DNA of 64,000 nucleotides, taken from positions 28,160 through 92,159 of the forward strand of contig NZ_JAURWA010000195.1 in assembly GCF_030655195.1 (NCBI RefSeq), given 5' to 3'. The stretch comes from Patulibacter sp. GTDB lineage: Bacteria; Actinomycetota; Thermoleophilia; Solirubrobacterales; Solirubrobacteraceae. The notes below the pieces were generated by a model. The model had not been told where the DNA came from and did not search any database. It saw nothing but the letters and a program-made list of their open reading frames with translations. Positions 34,870 through 44,254 of the stretch are shown piece after piece (within the stretch, counting starts at the first letter, position 1; each line of letters opens with the position of its first letter). A program made the position numbers and the translations under genes.

Positions 34870-36591
34870 GTCGGCGCCGGCGCCGGGGGGCCGGAGCGGC
34901 AGGTCGAGGGCCACGACGGTGCCGCCGCCCGACCCCGGACCGATCGTCGTCACGCCGCCGGCGAGCGCCGCCCGCTCCAGCATCCCGACCACCCCGAAGC
35001 CCGACCCGACCGGGGCCTCCGGGCGGCGGTCGCCACCGGCGCCGGGAGCGGCACCACCCCCGCCCGGTCCCCGCCCGTCGTCGACCACCCGGAGCAGGAA
35101 CCGGTCGGCGTCCTGACGGACCACGAGCTCGACGGACGACGCCCCGGCGTGCTTGAGCACGTTGGTCACCGCCTCCTGCGCCACGCGGTAGGCGGTCGTC
35201 TCGACCTCGGGCGGGAGCCGCGCCCGACCCAGGTCGATGTCCACCCGGGCGCGTACCCCGGTCCCGCCCGTCAGGCGGGCGACGAGCGTGCGGAGCGCGG
35301 GCTCCAGCCCCAGCTCGTCGAGGGCCGCGGGGCGCAGATCGGCGATGATGGCCCGCAGCGCCTCGATCTCGTGCTCGACCTGCCCGACCGCAGACTCCAC
35401 CGCGGGCCGTCCGGTTCCCGAGGGCGCGCGCAGCGCCCCGCCCAGGAGGATCTTCAGCGACGCGAGGCCCTGGAGCGTCTGGTCGTGCAGCTCCCGCGCC
35501 CAGCGGGTGCGCTCGGCCTCCGCGGCGGCCATCGTGTCCTGCAGCCGCTGGCGCTCGACCAGGCGGGCCGTCGCGACGGCCGTCGACGCGCTGGCCGCGA
35601 AGGCCGCGAGCGTCCGCTCGTGGTCGGCACCGAACGTCGTCGAGGTCCCCCGGCGATCGAACGCCACCAGCACGCCGAGGCCCTGGCCGCGGTGGGTCAG
35701 CGGGACCACGAGGGCGCTGCGGGCACCGTCCATCCCGAACTCCGCCGGGTCGGCCCGCAGTGACCGGGCGTCGGCGACGCGTACGGGCCGACCGGTCCGG
35801 AGCGCCTCGCCGGCGGTCGATCCGTCGACCGGGATCGACGCCGCGGACGGCACCTCCTCGTCCCCGGCGACCGCGGCGATCCGCAGCTCGTCGCCCTCCC
35901 GCAACCAGATCAGCAGGCCGTGGGCGTCGACGAGCTCGCGGGCCCGACGGGCGATCAGCTCGAGGATCGGAGGGAGCCCGGTGTCGGAGCCGATCGCCTC
36001 GGCGATCTCGATCGTCGTCCGCATGGTCTGCTCGACCTCGGCCCGTCCGCGGGCGGACTCGGCGAACAGCCGGGCGTTGTCGATCGCGATCCCCGCCCAC
36101 TGCGCGAGCGTCACGATCGAGTCCACATCGTCGTCGTCGAAGTCCTCCCCGGTCCGCTTCTCCGACAGGTAGAGGTTCCCCCAGATCCGGCCGTGGACCG
36201 TGATCGGTGCCCCGAGGAAGCTCCGCATCGGCGGATGGCCGGGCGGGAACCCGTAGGAGCGCGGATGTTGCGAGATGTCGTGGAGCCGGATCGGGGTCGG
36301 GCGATCGATCAGCAGGCCGAGGATCCCGTGGCCGCGGGGGAGGTCCCCGATGGTCTCGCGGGTCTCCTCGTCGAGCCCGAGCGTGAGGAACTCGGCCAGG
36401 CCGGTCCGCGCCTCGTCGAGCACCCCGAGCGCGGCGTACCGCGCGCCGGTCAGGTCCCGGCCCGCGACGAGCAGGCGGTCGAGCATGGTCTGCAGGTCGA
36501 GCTCGGCGGTCAGCGCCCGGCCCGCGGCCAGGAGCCGCTCGAGGCGGACGACGTGGCGCTCGGAGGCGTCGATGGGAGTGGGCACGGGCAC
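34864..36591 (-). CDS. DosS/DevS-type heme-GAF sensor histidine kinase
   Basis: 575 residues from a GTG at 36591; the track ORF runs too far upstream. TACGCT lies 4 nt before this GTG; a second GTG at 36585 is an alternative. Order: GAF-A (about 30-165), GAF-B (about 180-330), HisKA_3 (WARELHDQTLQGLASLK) and HATPase (GFGVVGMLERAALAGG). GAF-A is strikingly DosS-like: DISQHPRSYGFPPGHPPMRS and WGNLYLSEK. The histidine before PPM (H119) corresponds to the DosS heme ligand H149 and the tyrosine of NLYL (Y141) to distal Y171, with the same 22-residue spacing. DosS/DosT sense O2, NO, CO or redox through this heme. Divergent from its probable partner regulator. Confidence 0.93.
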   Translation of the reverse strand: MPVPTPIDASERHVVRLERLLAAGRALTAELDLQTMLDRLLVAGRDLTGARYAALGVLDEARTGLAEFLTLGLDEETRETIGDLPRGHGILGLLIDRPTPIRLHDISQHPRSYGFPPGHPPMRSFLGAPITVHGRIWGNLYLSEKRTGEDFDDDDVDSIVTLAQWAGIAIDNARLFAESARGRAEVEQTMRTTIEIAEAIGSDTGLPPILELIARRARELVDAHGLLIWLREGDELRIAAVAGDEEVPSAASIPVDGSTAGEALRTGRPVRVADARSLRADPAEFGMDGARSALVVPLTHRGQGLGVLVAFDRRGTSTTFGADHERTLAAFAASASTAVATARLVERQRLQDTMAAAEAERTRWARELHDQTLQGLASLKILLGGALRAPSGTGRPAVESAVGQVEHEIEALRAIIADLRPAALDELGLEPALRTLVARLTGGTGVRARVDIDLGRARLPPEVETTAYRVAQEAVTNVLKHAGASSVELVVRQDADRFLLRVVDDGRGPGGGGAAPGAGGDRRPEAPVGSGFGVVGMLERAALAGGVTTIGPGSGGGTVVALDLPLRPPGAGADG

Positions 36592-36681
36592 GGCGAGCGT
36601 AGCCGTGTTCCTCGCGCCCCCGTCCGCGACGGACCGGCGGCCCGGCGGGGGCGGGCTTCGCGGTGGGCGTACGCTCGAGGG

Positions 36682-37323
36682 ATGAGCGCCATCCGCATCG
36701 TCCTCGCGGATGACCACCAGGTGGTGCGCGCCGGTCTCGGGATGCTGCTCGAGGTCGTCGACGGCATCGAGGTCGTCGCACAGGCCGGCGACGTCGACGC
36801 GACGCTGCGCGCCGTCCTCGGCCACAAGCCCGACGTCCTCGTCCTGGACCTGAACATGCCGGGCACGCTCACCTCGCTCGAGGCGATCCCGCTCGTCCGG
36901 GAGCGCTCCCCCCTGACCGCGACCGTCGTCCTGACGATGCAGGAGGACCCGGAGTACGCACGGCGGTCGCTGCGCGCCGGGGCCATGGGCTACGTCCTCA
37001 AGGAGTCCGCCGACACCGAGCTCGTCGAGGCGATCCGGCGGGCGGCCGACGGCCAGACCTACCTCAACCCCTCGCTCGGCGCCCGGCTCGTCGCGATGCC
37101 CGAGAAGCCCACGGGCCCGCCCGGGGACCTCTCCGGCCGCGAGGTCGAGGTGCTCCGGCTCCTGGCCCTCGGGCACACCAACGCCGAGGTCGGGGACCGG
37201 CTGTTCCTGTCGGTCCGCACGGTCGAGACCCACCGCGCGCACGTGCAGCAGAAGCTCTCGCTCAGCACCCGGGCCGAGCTCGTCCGCTACGCGCTGGATC
37301 ACGAGCTGCTCGGCGGCGCCTGA
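36682..37323 (+). CDS. DevR/DosR-like NarL-family response regulator
   Basis: 213 residues. Receiver: LADDHQVVRAGLGMLLE, phospho-Asp in VLVLDLNMPGTLTS, Lys in MGYVLKESADTEL. C-terminal LuxR helix-turn-helix: LSGREVEVLRLLALGHTNAEV and SVRTVETHRAHVQQKL. TACGCT is 6 nt before the ATG (leaderless). 90 bp divergent from the DosS-like kinase; neither gene shows the island box, so the pair may be constitutive and drive the regulon. The 3' end overlaps the convergent DUF1003 gene by 25 bp. Confidence 0.92.
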   Translation: MSAIRIVLADDHQVVRAGLGMLLEVVDGIEVVAQAGDVDATLRAVLGHKPDVLVLDLNMPGTLTSLEAIPLVRERSPLTATVVLTMQEDPEYARRSLRAGAMGYVLKESADTELVEAIRRAADGQTYLNPSLGARLVAMPEKPTGPPGDLSGREVEVLRLLALGHTNAEVGDRLFLSVRTVETHRAHVQQKLSLSTRAELVRYALDHELLGGA

Positions 37324-37778
37324 CGGGCGTAGAGCTCCTCGGTCAGCAGCGCGATCCGCTCGGTCAGCTCGGTGTTGACCCGCAGGAGTTCGCGCAGCCC
37401 GGCGGTCTGCTGCTCGACGTGTGCACGCTGCTCCTCGGCGACCCGGGAGTCCTGCGCCGCGGTCACTTCGTCGCGGTCCGCCTGGCGGGTCTGGGCCAGC
37501 AGGATCAGCGGCGCTGCGTAGGCCGCCTGCGTCGAGAACGCGAGGTTGAGCAGGATGAACGGATAGGGGTCCCAGCGCATCGAGACGGCGACCGCGTTCA
37601 GGGCGATCCACACCGCCACCAGGACCGTCTGCCCGACGATGAACTGCGGCGTGCCGAAGAGCCGGGCGAAGCGCTCGGCGAGCCGGCCGAACCGGTCGGC
37701 CCCGAACGGGCTGTGGGCGACCTCGGAGGCGACGCGGTCGAGGACCGATGGCCTCCGGCGGGCGGGCGTGGTGCTCAC
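37299..37778 (-). CDS. DUF1003 membrane protein
   Basis: GTG start at 37778 in a GTGA overlap with the carbamate kinase stop; 159 residues. Two membrane helices (PQFIVGQTVLVAVWIALNAVAV; PFILLNLAFSTQAAYAAPLILLAQ) separated by a short loop, then the charged coiled tail RQADRDEVTAAQDSRVAEEQ, which is the DUF1003 layout. Function unknown in the family. Coupled to arcC. Confidence 0.82.
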   Translation of the reverse strand: MSTTPARRRPSVLDRVASEVAHSPFGADRFGRLAERFARLFGTPQFIVGQTVLVAVWIALNAVAVSMRWDPYPFILLNLAFSTQAAYAAPLILLAQTRQADRDEVTAAQDSRVAEEQRAHVEQQTAGLRELLRVNTELTERIALLTEELYARQAPPSSS

Positions 37779-38800
37779 GACCCCGGGCCCCCGGCGGTCG
37801 CGAGGCGGCCGGCGGCGTCCGTGGTGCCGGCGTCCGCGGACGCGATCCCGCGGTAGGTCACCTCGGCCTCGCCCGGGCCGGCCGCCCGGACGTGCGTCCC
37901 GGCATCGCCCGCGACGAGCCCCGCCAGATCCGCGAGCCGTCCGATCACCGCCCGGCCGCCCGTCGCCTCGACGAAGCCGCAGACCGCGTCGACCTTCGGA
38001 CCCATCGAGCCCTCTGGGAACGTCTGTCTCCGCAGCCACGCCGGCGACGCGCTCTCGATCGCCCGAGCATCGGGACCGCCCCACCCGACGTAGACCGCGT
38101 CGACGTCGGTGGCCAGCACGAGCAGATCGGCGTCGAGACCCTCCGCCAGGAGCGCCGACGTGAGGTCCTTGTCGATCACGGCCTCGACACCCACCAGCCG
38201 CCCCGCGTCGGCGACGACCGGGACGCCGCCCCCGCCGGCGCAGACCACGAGGAAGCCGCCCGCCACGAGGGTCCGGACGGCCGCGAGCTGCACGATCCGC
38301 CGCGGTACCGGGGAGGGGACCACGCGGCGCCAGTCCTCGCCGTCCTCCCGGACCTCCCACCCGTGCTCGCGGGCCAGGTGCGCCGCGCGTTCTGCGTCGT
38401 AGACCGGTCCGATGAACTTCGTGGGCGTCCGGAAGGCGGGATCGTCGGCGTCGACGACCACGCGGGTGATGACCGTGACGACCTCCTGACGGTCGATCGC
38501 GTCGTCGAGGGCGGACTCGATCACGTAGCCGATCTGGCCCTCGGACTCCGCGTCCAGCACGTCCAGCGGGTAGGGAGCGCCGTCGGCGTAGGCGTCCTCC
38601 TTCAGGGCGAGCAGGCCCACCTGCGGCCCGTTGCCGTGGGTCACCACCAGCCGGGCACCGCCGGCCACAGCCGCGAGCGCGTGCGCGGCCTGCCGGGCCG
38701 AGCGCTGTTGCCCCGCGGCGGTCGCGGGCTCCCCTCGGCGCAGGAGCGCGTTGCCGCCCAGGGCGACGACGGCGAGCGGGCGCGGGGCACGGGTCTGCAT
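37775..38800 (-). CDS. arcC: Carbamate kinase
   Basis: 341 residues from [25 protein letters not shown] is the N-terminal amino-acid-kinase motif, [11 protein letters not shown] and GGGGVPVV are substrate/nucleotide loops, and FIGPVYD plus [12 protein letters not shown] match carbamate kinases. It makes ATP from ADP and carbamoyl phosphate, the energy step of the arginine deiminase pathway. Divergent from the transporter-arcA-arcB genes rather than within them. A GATGG sits 31 bp from the box but too close to the start to be a promoter element of the usual form, so its promoter is unclear. Confidence 0.93.
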   Translation of the reverse strand: MQTRAPRPLAVVALGGNALLRRGEPATAAGQQRSARQAAHALAAVAGGARLVVTHGNGPQVGLLALKEDAYADGAPYPLDVLDAESEGQIGYVIESALDDAIDRQEVVTVITRVVVDADDPAFRTPTKFIGPVYDAERAAHLAREHGWEVREDGEDWRRVVPSPVPRRIVQLAAVRTLVAGGFLVVCAGGGGVPVVADAGRLVGVEAVIDKDLTSALLAEGLDADLLVLATDVDAVYVGWGGPDARAIESASPAWLRRQTFPEGSMGPKVDAVCGFVEATGGRAVIGRLADLAGLVAGDAGTHVRAAGPGEAEVTYRGIASADAGTTDAAGRLATAGGPGS

Positions 38801-38829
38801 GCCTCCATCGTCGTCCCCGGTCTCCGCTG

Positions 38830-38923
38830 CGCGTACGGGGTTGTCCGCAGTCCGGCTGCGGACTCGTCCCTGCGCCGGGTGCGGCGGCCGGCGGATGGCA
38901 CGCCCCTCGGCGCCGCTCAGAGT
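38830..38923 (+). promoter_or_regulatory. Island-type promoter of arc transporter-arcA-arcB
   Basis: Box CGCGTACGGGGTTGTCCGC (38830-38848) running into a perfect inverted repeat GTCCGCAG-TCCGG-CTGCGGAC (38843-38863); GATGG (38894-38898), 19 nt, CAGAGT (38918-38923). Inverted-repeat centre to GATGG is about 43 bp. Confidence 0.65.
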
Positions 38924-38973
38924 GCGGTCACACCCCGGGACACCGGGCGACCGAACACCGAAGGAGCGTCGAG

Positions 38974-40593
38974 ATGACCCAGGAGCTGGCCCCAGCACCA
39001 CCCCGCAGCGAGCGGCCCGAGGGCATCCGTCCACCCGACGGGCACGAGCCGCCGGTCGTCCCGGAGCCTCCCGAGGCCGACGCCGACCCGTCCCCGGCCG
39101 GGAAGCCCCGGCGCTTCCCGACCGCCTTCACGGTGCTCGCCGGCGTGCTGCTCGTCGTCTGGCTGCTGTCGTTCGTGATCCCGTCCGGGGCCTACGACGT
39201 CGACCCGAAGTCGGGTGGCCCCGTCCCCGGCACCTACCACCGGGTCGACACCGACAAGTCCGTCGTCCACCAGTTCTCGAAGCTCTGGGCCGCGCCCACC
39301 AACGGTCTCTACGGCGTCGAGAACGACCGCGGCGGGGTGAGCGTCGACAACACCGGGACGCTCTACGGGTCCGCGCAGATCTTCTTCTTCGTGCTCGCCA
39401 TCGGCGCGTTCATCACGGTGACGATGAAGACGGGCGCGATCCAGACCGGGATCGGACGTCTGGCCCTGCGGTTCAGACGGAGCCCCGCGATCCTGATCGT
39501 CGTCCTGATGGTGGTCTTCGCGCTCGGCGGGACGACCGAGGGGATGTGGGAGGAGACCCTCGGGTTCTTCGTCCTCCTCGTCCCCCTCACCCTGGCGCTG
39601 GGCTTCGACCGCATGACCGGCGCGGGGATCGTCTTCCTCGGCTGCGGCTCGGGGGTCCTCGCCTCCACGGTCAACCCGTTCGCCACCGGCGTGGCCTCCG
39701 ACGCCGCCGGGGTCGGCGTCGGCGACGGCATCGCCCTGCGCCTGCTGATGTGGATCGTGATCGTCGGCGTCGCCATCGCCTACGTGCTGCGGTACGCGTT
39801 CCGGGTGCGCAAGGACCCGACCCGCTCGGTCCTCGGCCCCGCCGGCCTGACGTCCGCGGGTCTGCCGATGGCCGACGAAGCGGCCGGCGACGTCGCGCCC
39901 CTGACCCGCCGGCAGGGCTTCGTGCTCGTCCTCTTCTTCTCCGCCTTCGCGCTGATGATCTACGGGTTCATCCCGTGGGACGAGATCTGGCAGACGATCT
40001 TCTCGGCCGACTTCCCGCTGCCGACGTTCGAGGCCTTCTACTTCGCCCAGGCGAGCGTCCTGTTCCTCGTCATGGCCGTCGTCATCGGCATGGTCGCCAA
40101 GCTCGGCGAGAAGGGGACGGTCGGCGCGATCGTCGGCGGCGCCTCGGACTTCCTCGGACCGGCGCTGATCATCGTCCTGGCCCGCGCAGTGACCGTGGTG
40201 ATGAAGAACGCCGAGGTCACCGACACGCTCCTGCACTGGATGGAGAACGGCGTCTCGGGGACCTCCGGCGGCGTCTTCGGCGGGATCGCGGTCCTCGTCA
40301 ACATGCCCATCGCGTTCCTCGTGCCGTCGTCCTCGGGCCACGCCGCGCTGGTGATGCCGATCCTCGGACCCCTCGCGGACTTCGCGAGCGTCCCACGGTC
40401 GATCGCCGTCACCGCGTTCCAGTCCGCGTCGGGCCTCGTGAACCTGATCACGCCGACCTCCGCGGTGATCATGGGCGGCCTCGCGCTCTCCAAGATCGGC
40501 TACGACCGCTACCTGCGCTTCGTCCTGCCGTTCTTCGCCATCGCGCTGGTCCTCTGCCTGGCGTTCGTCGGTGTCGGCGCGGTGGTCTCGTGA
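38974..40593 (+). CDS. YfcC-family (DcuC superfamily) membrane transporter, likely arginine/ornithine
   Basis: 539 residues. A Pro-rich cytoplasmic N-terminus (1-48) precedes about 12 membrane helices. [53 protein letters not shown] and [18 protein letters not shown] are typical of the YfcC/C4-dicarboxylate-anaerobic-carrier-like family, members of which act as arginine/ornithine exchangers next to arginine deiminase genes. RBS AAGGAG. Substrate is inferred from context only. Confidence 0.85.
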   Translation: MTQELAPAPPRSERPEGIRPPDGHEPPVVPEPPEADADPSPAGKPRRFPTAFTVLAGVLLVVWLLSFVIPSGAYDVDPKSGGPVPGTYHRVDTDKSVVHQFSKLWAAPTNGLYGVENDRGGVSVDNTGTLYGSAQIFFFVLAIGAFITVTMKTGAIQTGIGRLALRFRRSPAILIVVLMVVFALGGTTEGMWEETLGFFVLLVPLTLALGFDRMTGAGIVFLGCGSGVLASTVNPFATGVASDAAGVGVGDGIALRLLMWIVIVGVAIAYVLRYAFRVRKDPTRSVLGPAGLTSAGLPMADEAAGDVAPLTRRQGFVLVLFFSAFALMIYGFIPWDEIWQTIFSADFPLPTFEAFYFAQASVLFLVMAVVIGMVAKLGEKGTVGAIVGGASDFLGPALIIVLARAVTVVMKNAEVTDTLLHWMENGVSGTSGGVFGGIAVLVNMPIAFLVPSSSGHAALVMPILGPLADFASVPRSIAVTAFQSASGLVNLITPTSAVIMGGLALSKIGYDRYLRFVLPFFAIALVLCLAFVGVGAVVS

Positions 40594-40736
40594 CCGGCCG
40601 ACGCGCGCCGGGTCGGGCCGGCGGCGGCCCTGCGGCCGACGGCCGCCGTCGTCCCCACCCGGGCCGGACGCGCCCTGCCACCTCACCGGGGTCCACGGAC
40701 CCCAGTACGTCCATCTCCCACGAGAAGAGCTCCACC

Positions 40737-42071
40737 ATGCCGTTCCCCGCCGACGCCGCCATCACCGGCTCCCACTCCCCCACCGTCACGGACTTCTTCG
40801 TCGCTCCGGACGGGAGGACCAGCGCCGCGGCGCCGGAGAGCGGGGCCCGTGAGGGCTTCAGCGTCGACTCCGAGGTGGGCCGGCTGCGCAAGGTCATCGT
40901 CCACCGTCCGGGCCTCGAGCAGCGCCGGCTCACCCCGGACAATGCGGCCGAGCTGCTCTTCGACGACGTCATCTGGGTCCGCAAGGCGAAGGTCGAGCAC
41001 GCCGCGTTCGTCCAGGTGCTGCAGGAGCGCGGCGTCGAGGTCTTCGACGCCGAGGACCTGCTGCTGCAGACCCTCGAGGTCCCCGCCGGCAAGGCGTTCG
41101 TGCTCGACCAGGTGCTGAGCGAGCGCCGCGTCGGGCAGTACCTCGCCCACAGCGGTCGCGAGTGGGCGGAGGGCGCGAGCGCCCGCGACGTCTCGAACTT
41201 CCTGATCGGCGGCATGACCAAGGAGGAGCTCGAGGACGGGGCCGGCCTGTTCTACGACTCCTCCAGCCCGATGGCGATGATGCTGCCGCCGCTGCCCAAC
41301 TTCCTCTTCCAGCGCGACCCGTCGTCGTGGATCTACGGCGGCGTGACGATCAACCCGATGACGAAGGCGGCCCGCAAGCCGGAGACCGCGATCATGGAGG
41401 CGATCTACCGCTTCCACCCGATGTTCGCGGCGGACGGCGGGACCAACGTGTGGTTCGGCGGCGTCGAGCAGGACTGGGGCGCCTGCACGATCGAGGGCGG
41501 CGACGTGCAGACGATCGGCAACGGCGCGGTGATGATCGGCATGGGCGAGCGGACCACCCCGCAGTCGGTCGGGATCCTCGCCCGGAACCTCTTCGACGCG
41601 GGCGCGGCGACCCTCGTCCTGGCGGTCCAGCTGCCCCCGTCGAGGTCCTACATGCACCTCGACACCGTGCTGACGATGGTCGCCCGCGACGTCGTCACGC
41701 TCTACCCGGCGGTCGTCAACGACGACGTGCGGGTCTGGACGCTGCGGCCCGGCGGCGAGGGCGAGCTGCCGGTCGTCGAGGTCTTCGACGGCACGATCCT
41801 GGACGCGATGGAGATGGCGCTCGAGGTCGACCGCCTGCGCGTCGTGCCGACCGGCGGCGACGTCGCCGAGCAGGCCCGCGAGCAGTGGGACGACGGCAAC
41901 AACGTCGTCTGCGTCGAGCCCGGCGTCGTCATCGCCTACGAGCGCAACGTGGACACGAACGCCCGCCTGGAGCAGGCCGGCATCGAGGTCATCACGATCG
42001 ACGGCTCCGAGCTCGGGCGCGGCCGCGGTGGCTCGCACTGCATGACCTGCCCGATCGATCGCGAGGCGTAG
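40737..42071 (+). CDS. arcA: Arginine deiminase
   Basis: 444 residues. Motifs in order: [63 protein letters not shown] (catalytic His) and [13 protein letters not shown] with the catalytic cysteine. Hydrolyses arginine to citrulline and ammonia. The N-terminus carries about 40 extra residues of low complexity before the conserved start (VDSEVGRL). 143 bp after the transporter, 3 bp before arcB. Confidence 0.96.
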   Translation: MPFPADAAITGSHSPTVTDFFVAPDGRTSAAAPESGAREGFSVDSEVGRLRKVIVHRPGLEQRRLTPDNAAELLFDDVIWVRKAKVEHAAFVQVLQERGVEVFDAEDLLLQTLEVPAGKAFVLDQVLSERRVGQYLAHSGREWAEGASARDVSNFLIGGMTKEELEDGAGLFYDSSSPMAMMLPPLPNFLFQRDPSSWIYGGVTINPMTKAARKPETAIMEAIYRFHPMFAADGGTNVWFGGVEQDWGACTIEGGDVQTIGNGAVMIGMGERTTPQSVGILARNLFDAGAATLVLAVQLPPSRSYMHLDTVLTMVARDVVTLYPAVVNDDVRVWTLRPGGEGELPVVEVFDGTILDAMEMALEVDRLRVVPTGGDVAEQAREQWDDGNNVVCVEPGVVIAYERNVDTNARLEQAGIEVITIDGSELGRGRGGSHCMTCPIDREA

Positions 42072-42074
42072 GAC

Positions 42075-43070
42075 ATGTACAACCTCCGCAACCGCTCGTT
42101 CCTCAAGGAGCTGGACTTCACCCGTGAGGAGCTGGGGCACCTGCTGGCCCTCGCGGCCTCGCTGAAGACCGCGAAGTACGCCGGCACGGAGGTGCCCCGG
42201 CTCTCGGGGAAGAACATCGCGCTGATCTTCGAGAAGAGCTCGACGCGCACCCGCTGCGCGTTCGAGGTCGCCGCCCACGACCAGGGTGCGCACGTCACCT
42301 ACCTCGACCCGACGGGATCGCAGATGGGCCACAAGGAGTCGATCGCCGACACGGGAGCCGTCCTGGGCCGGATGTTCGACGCGATCGAGTACCGCGGCTC
42401 GGCGCAGTCCAACGTCGAGGACCTCGCCGCCCACGCCGGCGTCCCCGTCTTCAACGGGCTGACGAACGAGTGGCACCCGACGCAGATGCTCGCCGACGTC
42501 CTGACGATGCTCGAGCACACCGGCAAGCCGGCCGACGAGCTCGTCTACGCCTTCGTCGGGGACGGCCGGTACAACATGGGCCGCTCGCTCCTGATCACCG
42601 GCGCGATCCTCGGCGCCGACGTCCGGATCGTCACCCCGGCGGCGCTGCGCCCGCCGGAGGACGTGATCGCCCGGGCCCGCGAGATCGCCGAGACCTCGGG
42701 GGCGCGGATCACGATCAGCGACGACCTCGCAGACGTCCAGGGCGTCGACGCGGTCCACACCGACGTGTGGGTCTCGATGGGCGAGCCCGACGACGTGTGG
42801 GCCTCCCGCGCGAAGGAGCTCGCGCCGTTCCAGGTCAACGCGGCGCTGATGGCGTCCACCGGCAACCCCCGCGCGATCTTCATGCACTGCCTCCCGGCGT
42901 TCCACGACGCCGGCACGACCGTCGGGGCCCGGATCGCGGAGGCAACCGGGATGCACGAGGGCCTCGAGGTCACCGACGAAGTCTTCCGCTCGCCCGCCTC
43001 GGTCGTCTTCGACCAGGCCGAGAACCGGCTGCACACGATCAAGGCCGTGCTCGTCGCGACGCTCGCGTAG
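42075..43070 (+). CDS. arcB: Ornithine carbamoyltransferase, catabolic
   Basis: 331 residues. Carbamoyl-phosphate motif [13 protein letters not shown], ornithine loop and [13 protein letters not shown]-terminal [10 protein letters not shown]. The N-terminal [14 protein letters not shown] matches catabolic ArcB enzymes. It splits citrulline to ornithine and carbamoyl phosphate, feeding ArcC. Convergent with the GGDEF gene 9 bp downstream. Confidence 0.96.
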   Translation: MYNLRNRSFLKELDFTREELGHLLALAASLKTAKYAGTEVPRLSGKNIALIFEKSSTRTRCAFEVAAHDQGAHVTYLDPTGSQMGHKESIADTGAVLGRMFDAIEYRGSAQSNVEDLAAHAGVPVFNGLTNEWHPTQMLADVLTMLEHTGKPADELVYAFVGDGRYNMGRSLLITGAILGADVRIVTPAALRPPEDVIARAREIAETSGARITISDDLADVQGVDAVHTDVWVSMGEPDDVWASRAKELAPFQVNAALMASTGNPRAIFMHCLPAFHDAGTTVGARIAEATGMHEGLEVTDEVFRSPASVVFDQAENRLHTIKAVLVATLA

Positions 43071-43079
43071 CGGGCGGGC

Positions 43080-44009
43080 TCAGGACGCGACGGCGCATCG
43101 GGCCCCGCCCTGGACCTTCGCCCGGTACATCGCCCGGTCGGCGGCCTCGATCAGGGCCGTCGGCGCCTGGGTCCCGGGCGTCGCGCACGCGAGACCCGCG
43201 CTCGCCGTCACGGTCACCGACACCCCGGTCGACGGCAGCTCGAACGGGTGCCCGAGGTCGTCGAGCAGCCGCTCCGCGATCGTCGTCGCGGTCGCGAGCG
43301 GCACGCCCCGGAAGAGGACGACGAACTCGTCGCCCCCGAGCCGGCCGAGGAGGTCCCCGGACCGCAGGGAGCCGGTAAGTCGTCCCGCCACCGCGAGGAG
43401 GAGCTCGTCCCCGGTGCGGTGCCCGTAGGTGTCGTTGACGGCCTTGAAGCCGTCGAGGTCGATGAACGCGACCACCACCGGGGCGTCGCCGTGCAGGGGG
43501 TCGAGGCGGTCGCGGACGGTCTCCAGGAGGTGCGCCCGGTTCGCGAGCCCCGTGAGGTCGTCGTGGGTCGCCGCATGGATCGCCCGCCGCTCCTCCGCCG
43601 CGCGGCGGGGGTCGTCGAACATCGCCGGGCCACGCAGGAGCTGCCCGTAGCGGCGGCGCATCGACAGGTACCAGACCGCGATGCACGCGGTGCCGGCGTC
43701 CCACAGGACCATCGGGGCCGCCGGGGTCGCCGACGCCATCCCCGATCCGTGCCCCGCGTGAAGCGCGTGCACCGCGTGGAAGGCATGGCCGATCGAGCAG
43801 GAGAAGAAGATCAACGCCGTCGCGAGACCCAGCGGGTTGCTCCGGAGCTGGTGCTGGCGGACGAGGCCCTGCAGGATGAAGAAGGCGATGAACCCGTACG
43901 GCACGGCGATCGCGACGTTCGCCGCGACGTTCAGCGTGCTCACGGTCGCAGCGCGGACGCAGCCGGCGGTCCGGCCGTGATGGGACGCGGCTGCACGAGC
44001 ATCCACCAT
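43080..44009 (-). CDS. Membrane-anchored GGDEF diguanylate cyclase
   Basis: 309 residues. The N-terminal half has four or so membrane helices (VAIAVPYGFIAFFILQGLV; GLATALIFFSCSIGHAFHAVHALHAGHG, His-rich). The GGDEF domain (about 145-305) has HAATHDDLTGLANRAHLLE, DLDGFKAVNDTYGH and an intact GRLGGDEFVVLF active site, so c-di-GMP synthesis is likely. No EAL domain. The His-rich membrane hairpin could bind metal or heme. Sits between arcB and the P-type ATPases on the opposite strand. Confidence 0.88.
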   Translation of the reverse strand: MVDARAAASHHGRTAGCVRAATVSTLNVAANVAIAVPYGFIAFFILQGLVRQHQLRSNPLGLATALIFFSCSIGHAFHAVHALHAGHGSGMASATPAAPMVLWDAGTACIAVWYLSMRRRYGQLLRGPAMFDDPRRAAEERRAIHAATHDDLTGLANRAHLLETVRDRLDPLHGDAPVVVAFIDLDGFKAVNDTYGHRTGDELLLAVAGRLTGSLRSGDLLGRLGGDEFVVLFRGVPLATATTIAERLLDDLGHPFELPSTGVSVTVTASAGLACATPGTQAPTALIEAADRAMYRAKVQGGARCAVAS

Positions 44010-44115
44010 CGAATAGCCGATGCCGAACCCGCGTGGCGGTCGGCTGGCCGAGTTGGCCGTCCCGGACGGTCGGGAGCGGTCGTCCGCCGGTCGCCCCGCA
44101 CGTCGACCGCGGCGT

Positions 44116-44204
44116 CGGTGGTTCTCCGCAGACCGGCTGCGGACCGACCCGCGGGACGACCGTGGCGGGCACCGGATGCCACGACCGCGCCGACCGCGCA
44201 GAGT
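44116..44204 (+). promoter_or_regulatory. Island-type promoter of P-type ATPase operon
   Basis: Box CGGTGGTTCTCCGCAG (44116-44131) with inverted repeat CCGCAG-ACCGG-CTGCGG (44126-44142), GATGC (44175-44179), 19 nt, CAGAGT (44199-44204). The whole region to the ATG is visibly similar to the promoter at 38830. Confidence 0.65.
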
Positions 44205-44254
44205 GCGGGAGACCGCCGGGACACCGCCCGACCGAGTACCACGAGGAGGGCCCG

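Noticed and set aside
32593-35763. 1056-residue plus-strand ORF
   Set aside because: Shadow across three minus-strand genes (orphan kinase, FAD oxidoreductase, DosS-like kinase).
38800-38830. Island-type promoter for arcC on the minus strand
   Set aside because: A GATGG at the right distance from the box lies 5 bp upstream of the ATG, so its -10 would fall inside the gene (CCGCGC); does not fit unless the start is wrong.
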